DNA from: an uncultured Ruminococcus sp.
GTDB lineage: Bacteria > Bacillota > Clostridia > Oscillospirales > Ruminococcaceae
Direction of reading: 5' to 3'
Length of the DNA stretch: 64,000 nt
NCBI GenBank assembly: GCA_902786975.1
Contig: CADAES010000007.1
Coordinates: forward strand, 1 to 64,000
Below, one piece after another: positions 58,814 through 64,000 of the stretch. Each line of letters opens with the position of its first letter. The stretch's first letter is position 1. The notes beneath the pieces were generated by a model, which ran no database searches, was not told the DNA's origin, and saw nothing but the letters and a program-made list of their open reading frames with translations. Both the position numbers and the translations under genes were made by a program.

Positions 58814-60223
58814 ATGATGGATGCCAATAAGAAAAACAAGGCTTTGATTAAAGGGACCGGTATATATGCTATAGGTACTTTTGGAACCAAGATGCTATCC
58901 TTTATCATTGTTCCATTATATACATACTATATCGCAACAGAAGATATGGGCATATATGATATATTGCTGACAACAATTCAGCTTATTGCTCCTATTATCA
59001 CTATGCAGGTGTCAGATGCAGCGTACAGATATATTATCAGAAGTGATGGCGATCCTTCAATATATATCAGAAACACCATGCATATAATTGTTGTAAACTG
59101 TTCTATAGCATTTTGTCTGGTCTTTTTTGTTGATTATTTTCATTCCATCCCATACTGTACTTACTTTGCATTGCTCCTTGTATTAACACGTGTGATGGAC
59201 TCGATACAAAAACTGTTGAGAGCGTTAAAGAACCAAATACTGTTTGCTGTTTCCGGTATTATTTACAGTGTCGTATTCCTATCATTGAATATTATTCAGG
59301 TTTGTGTTTTTAAAAGAGGGATAAACGGTCTGTTTCTTAGTGGTGTTATTGCCGACTGTGTTGCAATAGCAGCGATATTCATTTTTGAACCAAGACTTCG
59401 TATCAATTACTTTAAGAAAACAGATTTTGCTATAGTAAAAAAATATTATAAGTTTTCAGTTCCTCTGGTTCCCAATTATCTAAACTGGTGGATAATGAAC
59501 TCATCTGACAGATATATCGTTGCAGCATTTCTTGGCAATTCAGCAAACGGTATACTTGCAATATCGCACAAATTTCCGACAGTCTTTCAAATGATACTGC
59601 ACCTGTTTACAACTTCCTGGCAGGATCTCTCTGTTGCGGATAAAGAATCTCAAAAAGGCGATTACAATTCAAAAGTATTCAGATTATTCTACAGATTAAC
59701 ATTCAGTTTTTTATGGGTTCTGATCCCAGCTACAAAGGTTTTCATATATCTTGTAATGAACAAATCCTATAAAGAAGGCTGTGACTATGTTGCATTCTAC
59801 TACATTGGCACTGTTTTTCAAAGCTTTTCTTCATTCTACGGTGTCGGATACTTGCGTAACCGCCAAACCGGGAAGGCATTTTCAACAAGTATTTATGGTG
59901 CAATAGTAAATGCTGTGATCAACCTTGCATTTATAAAGCTGATAGGTATTCAAGCTGCCGCTGTATCGACCTTTGTTGGATTCCTTGTAATGTGGCTTAT
60001 AAGAGAACACCAGAACCGTGAAGAGTTGAATATCAGAATAAACAAGAGAGAATTTGCAATAATGCTTGCTTTATCGGTCACCATTTCAGTAGTTTCTATA
60101 ATGCTCAAATGGACGTATAATCTGATTATATTTGCATTAGCATTAGTTATTTTCCTTTTAGTAAACAAAAAAGAAATAAAAATGATACTAAACAAGATAC
60201 GTCACAAAATAAAAAGAGCTTGA
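58814..60223 (+). CDS. Wzx-like flippase (polysaccharide transporter)
   Basis: A 469-residue multispanning protein of the MOP/PST family with about 14 membrane segments. It starts ALIKGTGIYAIGTFGTKMLSFIIVPLYTYYI, the typical flippase opening. NYLNWWIMNSSDRYIVAAFLG and the C-terminal paired helices also fit Wzx. It should flip the undecaprenyl-linked repeat unit to the outer face for polymerisation by Wzy. AAAAGGAG precedes the ATG. It is the last gene of the operon; a terminator follows 70 nt later. Confidence 0.93.
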   Translation: MMDANKKNKALIKGTGIYAIGTFGTKMLSFIIVPLYTYYIATEDMGIYDILLTTIQLIAPIITMQVSDAAYRYIIRSDGDPSIYIRNTMHIIVVNCSIAFCLVFFVDYFHSIPYCTYFALLLVLTRVMDSIQKLLRALKNQILFAVSGIIYSVVFLSLNIIQVCVFKRGINGLFLSGVIADCVAIAAIFIFEPRLRINYFKKTDFAIVKKYYKFSVPLVPNYLNWWIMNSSDRYIVAAFLGNSANGILAISHKFPTVFQMILHLFTTSWQDLSVADKESQKGDYNSKVFRLFYRLTFSFLWVLIPATKVFIYLVMNKSYKEGCDYVAFYYIGTVFQSFSSFYGVGYLRNRQTGKAFSTSIYGAIVNAVINLAFIKLIGIQAAAVSTFVGFLVMWLIREHQNREELNIRINKREFAIMLALSVTISVVSIMLKWTYNLIIFALALVIFLLVNKKEIKMILNKIRHKIKRA

Positions 60224-60292
60224 TATTTATAATATCATCCTGTGAGTCCCGTGCTTGTCAAACGGACAGAAAAATCTAATAGGGATAACCAA

Positions 60293-60330
60293 CAGCAGTC
60301 TGTACATATTTGTTCAGGCTGCTGTTTTTA
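60293..60330 (+). terminator. intrinsic terminator of the polysaccharide operon
   Basis: CAGCAGTCTG (60293-60302) and CAGGCTGCTG (60315-60324) form a 10-bp stem with one G-U pair, followed by T5. Its distal arm overlaps the end of the istB remnant on the other strand. Confidence 0.88.
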
Positions 60331-60841
60331 ACTGTTCAGTCCACTTTGAAAATGGCAAATTTGTCGTGACGATGGTGCTCTTTTTCTCGCTCCTGTCGGA
60401 TATTACCTGAAACAACAGCTCTGACTGATGCCGATTGAAGCTGATGTAGCTCAGTTCGTCAAGTATCAGCAGGTCTGCTCTCGCAATGGACTTCTGAAGC
60501 TTTTCCAGCTTGTAGGTATCCTGAGCCTCTGCAAGTTGTGTTGAAAGTGCTGCTGCATTCTTAAACAACACCTTGAAACCAGCACGGCAGGCTTTCATAC
60601 CCAGAGCGATAGACAGATGCGTTTTGCCGCGCCCCGGCGGACCTATCATGATAATACTCTGATGCCTTTTGATGAAGTCACAGCTTGCCAGTTCGCTGAT
60701 AAAGCTTGGCGAAATCGAAGGGTTCAGGCGATCCATCCGGAACTCGTCCAGCGTCTTCTCAAACGGAAATGCTGCGTTTTCAAGCCGTTTCTTCATCTGA
60801 TTTCCCTGACGATGTTCTGACTCTCGGCGCATCATTTCCAT
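60314..60841 (-). pseudogene. istB: truncated IstB, IS21-family transposition helper
   Basis: A 175-codon remnant of the IS21 AAA+ helper ATPase, which is normally about 250 residues. Walker A (IGPPGRGKTH), Walker B (LLILDELSYI) and VTTNLPFSKWTE are clear. The N-terminal ~50 residues are missing: an in-frame TAG lies 24 nt upstream of the first ATG. The C-terminal ~40 residues, including the RLTHH-type region, are also missing; the frame stops four codons after KWTEQ, inside the neighbouring terminator. No istA or terminal repeats are visible. It is a dead fragment left after recombination. Confidence 0.85.
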
Positions 60842-61003
60842 CAGGAATCCGCCGTCCTTTTTCTACATAGACCAAACCGTTATGTCTGATCAAGTCTATG
60901 GATCTGTTTGTACTAATTATACACGGGTAAAACCATTATTTGAAGATGAACGGGATTTGACGGTTACTTTGCTTTCAAAGGGAATAAGGTTATGCTTAGG
61001 CAT

Positions 61004-61041
61004 AAAAAAGGAGCCGATTTCATTATTGAAATCAGCTCCTT
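61004..61041 (-). terminator. intrinsic terminator of the LRR-protein gene
   Basis: On the minus strand a long stem (AAGGAGC-TGATTTCA paired with TGAAATC-GCTCCTT, one mismatch) with an ATAA loop is followed by T6. Confidence 0.92.
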
Positions 61042-61054
61042 GATTGATCAAGAT

Positions 61055-63799
61055 CTACTTGATTTTTGCTGTTACTATTCTGCTCTTAGCGTACTTGCCG
61101 CTCTTGTCGATAACCTTACAGAATACCTGTCTGCCATTTCTGGCTTTTGTTATTGAAACACTATACTTGTTTGTTGTAGAGCCTGTCTTAGTCCAGCTGC
61201 CGTTTCGATCTTTAATGTACCACTCATATTTCATATTTGTACCTGCTGCTTTAACAGAGAATGAAGCTGTTTTACCCGTACCAGATACAGTTACGTTTGA
61301 CGGCTGGCTGATTATAACAACCGTGCCGGCAATATGAGCATTAACAATATTGGATTTAACGAACTTACCGCTTTTATCAATTACTTTGCAGAATACCTGT
61401 CTGCCATTACGTTCTTGCTTGATCGCAACGCTGTACTTGTTTGAAGTGGAGCCAACCTTTGTCCAGTTTCCTCCGACATCCTTAATATACCATTCATACT
61501 TCAGACCTGTACCACTTGCGGTAACTGAAAATGTTGCAGTGTTGCCTGCCTTTGAAACAGTAACGTTCTTAGGCTGAGTTGTAATCTTGAGTGTATTAGC
61601 GATCTTTGCTGTAACAGTGTTTGACTTAACATACTTCTTGGAAGCATCTATTACCTTGCAGAATACCTGTCTGCCATTTCTTGCTGCAGTAACAGAAACA
61701 CTGTACTTATTTGTAGTTGCGCCTGTCTTAGTCCAGCTACCCTTAGGATCCTTGACATACCATTCATATTTCAGTCCTGTTCCTGAGGCAGATACAGTAA
61801 ATGTAGCTGTTGCACCTGCTTTAGATACGGTAACATTCTTGGGCTGAGTCTTGATAGTCAAATCAAGAACAGTATAGTTATCTTTGTATGTATGGCCGCA
61901 TCTTGTGCACATATGAAGCGTATAGCCTTTGTTCGCCCTTGTAGGTGCAATTTTCAGTGTCTTATAGTTTGAATGACTGCATTTATCTACTATTGTATAC
62001 TTAAAGTCGTTGTTTTCAGCATATTCTTTTGCAAATACCGGTGTACTATAACAATACAGCCTGAAATCATCTCTTCTGGTATCGTCGCCATCATTGTTAT
62101 AATATCCAAATGCGCCTTCTTCGATCGTTACAACAGACTTTGGGCAAATAATACTTGATGCTTTGATATTGTAGAATGCCCACGCCTTGATCGTAACTGT
62201 CTTATTACTGATATATACATATCCAAGATCTGTACAACTTGCAAAAGCATTTGTACCTATCTCCGTAACACCATCAAGGATGTATGCATTTGCAAGATTT
62301 GAACAACCACAGAATGCCTCTTCGCCAATGGTTTTAACTGTTCCCGGGATAATTACTCCTGCAAGGCTCTTGCAATTTCTGAAAGCATATTCTCCTATTT
62401 CAATTACACCATATCTTATAGATACTCGTGTAAGTGAAGAACAATCCTTGAACATATAGTTTCCAATGATCGTTCCGTTGACTGTTGCCTTTTTGAGCGA
62501 TGTGCAACCTGTAAATGCACCGATATCATCCCAACCATCTGAACCAACGGTTGCGACACTTGTTGGAATGGTCACGGAAGTAAGAGATGTGCAATAAGCA
62601 AAGGAACCACTGCCAAGAGATGATACATTATTTCCTATCGTAACGCTGGTCATGCTTGAGCAATTCCTAAATGCATCATTGCCGATGCTGTCTACGCCAT
62701 TTCCGATCGTAGCAGTTTTAAGCATTGTACAATCTTTAAAAGCGGACTCACCGATAAACGAAGCTTTATCAGGAATCTTTATGGATGTCAAAGACTTGCA
62801 TCCTTCAAATGCTCCCTCACCAACTGAGCCGACTTTACTGCCGAGTGTGGCTGTTGTAAGAGAAGTACAGCCGCTGAACATATCATTTCCTATTTTTCCG
62901 CAGTTGATAACAGCAGACTTCAGCGATGTGCATCCCTCAAAAACACCATTTCCATCCGAATTGAAATATGCGCTATCTGCTATTTCAGTTACATTTTGAG
63001 GAATCGTTATTGACGGAAGTGAAATGCAGTACTCAAAAGCACCGGCTCCAATATAGCCTACCTTGCTTCCGATGGTTACCTTGGAAAGGCTCTTACAGGA
63101 AGCAAATGCTTTAGCCTGGATCGCTGTGACTCCGTTTCCTATCGTTGCAGTGGCTAAGGACTTACAACCCTCGAATGCGCTGGTACCGATCTTTTCAACT
63201 CCAACAGGTATATTGATCGAAGAAAGTGATATACAATTATTGAATGCATCGTTGCCAATTACAGTCGCTTTGCTTCCAATGGTTACTGATGTGAGAGCCG
63301 TGCAATCCTTAAACATGTTTTCTGCTATGCTTCCACCGTTAACAACAGCCTTTGTTAATGAAGTACAGCCCTCGAAAACACCGACACCATCAGAAGAGAA
63401 ATAAGCTCTATCTTCAATGGTAGTTACGGTTGACGGGATAGTGACAGATGTCAAAGACGTACAATACTGAAATGCTCCTGACTTGATCGTCTTGACTGTT
63501 TTAGGGATAGTCAGAGTCGCTATCTTTGAGCAACTATCAAAAGCCCTTGCTCCAATGACAGTAACTCTCTTTTTGTTGATGGTTTCCGGTATGTTAACTG
63601 TACGACCGGTCCCCTCAAACCCCGTGATCATGACTGTACCATCATCAAGAACAGTATAGTAATAATCACCATACTTCAAGTCGTCTTCTGCGCTTGCACT
63701 GATACTTGTGCTCTGTGTGAAGAAGTTGTTTGGCAATGCGGCAGCTGCACCAAAGACCATGCATACTGCAAACGCCATAGCAAGAATTTTCTTCTTCAT
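61055..63799 (-). CDS. secreted BspA-like leucine-rich-repeat protein with Ig-like repeats
   Basis: A 914-residue exported protein. The signal peptide (MKKKILAMAFAVCMVFGAAAA, cleavage near residue 35) precedes about 20 BspA-type LRR_5 repeats (about 60-590; for example AFEGCKSLTSIKIP). A CSHSNYKTL...CTRCGHTY zinc-ribbon-like linker (about 615-645) follows, then three 90-residue Ig-like repeats (about 650-914) each with YEWYxKD and NGRQVFCKVID. No LPXTG or dockerin is seen. Related proteins mediate adhesion or glycan binding. GGGAGG lies before the ATG. A consensus promoter and a terminator make it a separate unit. Confidence 0.92.
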   Translation of the reverse strand: MKKKILAMAFAVCMVFGAAAALPNNFFTQSTSISASAEDDLKYGDYYYTVLDDGTVMITGFEGTGRTVNIPETINKKRVTVIGARAFDSCSKIATLTIPKTVKTIKSGAFQYCTSLTSVTIPSTVTTIEDRAYFSSDGVGVFEGCTSLTKAVVNGGSIAENMFKDCTALTSVTIGSKATVIGNDAFNNCISLSSINIPVGVEKIGTSAFEGCKSLATATIGNGVTAIQAKAFASCKSLSKVTIGSKVGYIGAGAFEYCISLPSITIPQNVTEIADSAYFNSDGNGVFEGCTSLKSAVINCGKIGNDMFSGCTSLTTATLGSKVGSVGEGAFEGCKSLTSIKIPDKASFIGESAFKDCTMLKTATIGNGVDSIGNDAFRNCSSMTSVTIGNNVSSLGSGSFAYCTSLTSVTIPTSVATVGSDGWDDIGAFTGCTSLKKATVNGTIIGNYMFKDCSSLTRVSIRYGVIEIGEYAFRNCKSLAGVIIPGTVKTIGEEAFCGCSNLANAYILDGVTEIGTNAFASCTDLGYVYISNKTVTIKAWAFYNIKASSIICPKSVVTIEEGAFGYYNNDGDDTRRDDFRLYCYSTPVFAKEYAENNDFKYTIVDKCSHSNYKTLKIAPTRANKGYTLHMCTRCGHTYKDNYTVLDLTIKTQPKNVTVSKAGATATFTVSASGTGLKYEWYVKDPKGSWTKTGATTNKYSVSVTAARNGRQVFCKVIDASKKYVKSNTVTAKIANTLKITTQPKNVTVSKAGNTATFSVTASGTGLKYEWYIKDVGGNWTKVGSTSNKYSVAIKQERNGRQVFCKVIDKSGKFVKSNIVNAHIAGTVVIISQPSNVTVSGTGKTASFSVKAAGTNMKYEWYIKDRNGSWTKTGSTTNKYSVSITKARNGRQVFCKVIDKSGKYAKSRIVTAKIK
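61058..61867 (-). repeat. three 270-bp direct repeats encoding Ig-like domains
   Basis: The segment reading GAATACCTGTCTGCCATT recurs at 61121, 61391 and 61661, exactly 270 bp (90 codons) apart, and the flanking sequence is also highly similar. This reflects in-frame domain duplication within the secreted LRR protein. Confidence 0.88.
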
Positions 63800-63910
63800 A
63801 GTTCATTGAACCTCCCATTTCTCCTGCACTGCAGGCTATTGAGTTAAAACATGCTTCCGGACATCTGCCAGAAAGCTTTTTATAAGGATATTGTACCCTT
63901 TATGTCATTA

Positions 63911-63939
63911 ATTGTATCATAACAGGTAGAAGATGTCAA
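63911..63939 (-). promoter_or_regulatory. promoter of the LRR-protein gene
   Basis: On the minus strand TTGACA (63934-63939) and TACAAT (63911-63916) are 17 bp apart, giving a leader of about 105 nt. Confidence 0.85.
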
Positions 63940-64000
63940 GTTATTATCGTTGCTATAATGCACAAAAAAGTTGTACATAATATGGTAATAATGCTGGCGG

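Overview
The window looks like chromosome of a low-to-mid GC, Gram-positive, anaerobic clostridium of the Ruminococcus type (Oscillospiraceae/Ruminococcaceae). This is inferred from the gene set: MurT/GatD lipid II amidation, SpoVA sporulation proteins, a BceRS-BceAB-type peptide-sensing module, CdaA/CdaR, CIRCE control of a heat-shock gene, strong AGGAGG ribosome-binding sites, near-consensus sigma-A promoters, and lipoproteins with Thr/Ser-rich linkers. The species is not established. I found no rRNA, tRNA or CRISPR array.

Layout. 0-8.5 kb: rpoB, rpoC and rpsL on the minus strand; rpoB and rpsL each have their own promoter. 8.5-9 kb: a repeat-rich spacer. 9-12.3 kb: a minus-strand operon (alpha/beta hydrolase, DUF4177-like protein, YifB/ComM ATPase, GNAT). 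12.4-16.1 kb: phosphoglucomutase and a fucose/arabinose-isomerase-like enzyme, each behind a structured leader. 16.2-20.9 kb: a complete Bce-type two-component system plus ABC transporter, with a likely response-regulator operator. 21-31 kb: SpoVAE/SpoVAD, QueH, a secreted lipase, a hemolysin-III protein, a second two-component system, a D,D-carboxypeptidase lipoprotein and three unrecognised small proteins. 31-36.2 kb: Mrp/NBP35, the c-di-AMP cyclase CdaA with CdaR, and a FAD dehydrogenase. 36.2-41.5 kb: Hsp20 under two overlapping CIRCE operators, a DtxR/MntR regulator, an HPr lacking the regulatory serine, a heavy-metal permease and a Ca2+-type P-ATPase. 41.5-46.2 kb: MurT/GatD, two small proteins, a flavodoxin and a DHHW lipoprotein.

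46.3-60.3 kb is a roughly 14-kb surface-polysaccharide operon with a strong promoter, a ~200-nt leader and an intrinsic terminator. RfbA and RfbB make dTDP-4-keto-6-deoxyglucose. A DegT aminotransferase, rather than RfbC/RfbD, would turn it into an amino sugar. Two ATP-grasp ligases and an ornithine-cyclodeaminase-family enzyme follow, then a priming sugar transferase, a third (sugar-transfer-associated) ATP-grasp, one GT2 glycosyltransferase, a Wzy-like polymerase, a pyruvyl transferase and a Wzx flippase. The simplest reading is a short-repeat, Wzy-dependent polymer whose amino sugar carries an amino acid or small peptide and which may also carry pyruvate. This is the best candidate here for an undescribed system. 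The 3' part is visibly more AT-rich than its surroundings, and a doubly truncated IS21 istB remnant sits against the operon terminator, both consistent with an exchanged cassette. 61-63.9 kb encodes a secreted BspA-like leucine-rich-repeat protein with three Ig-like repeats.
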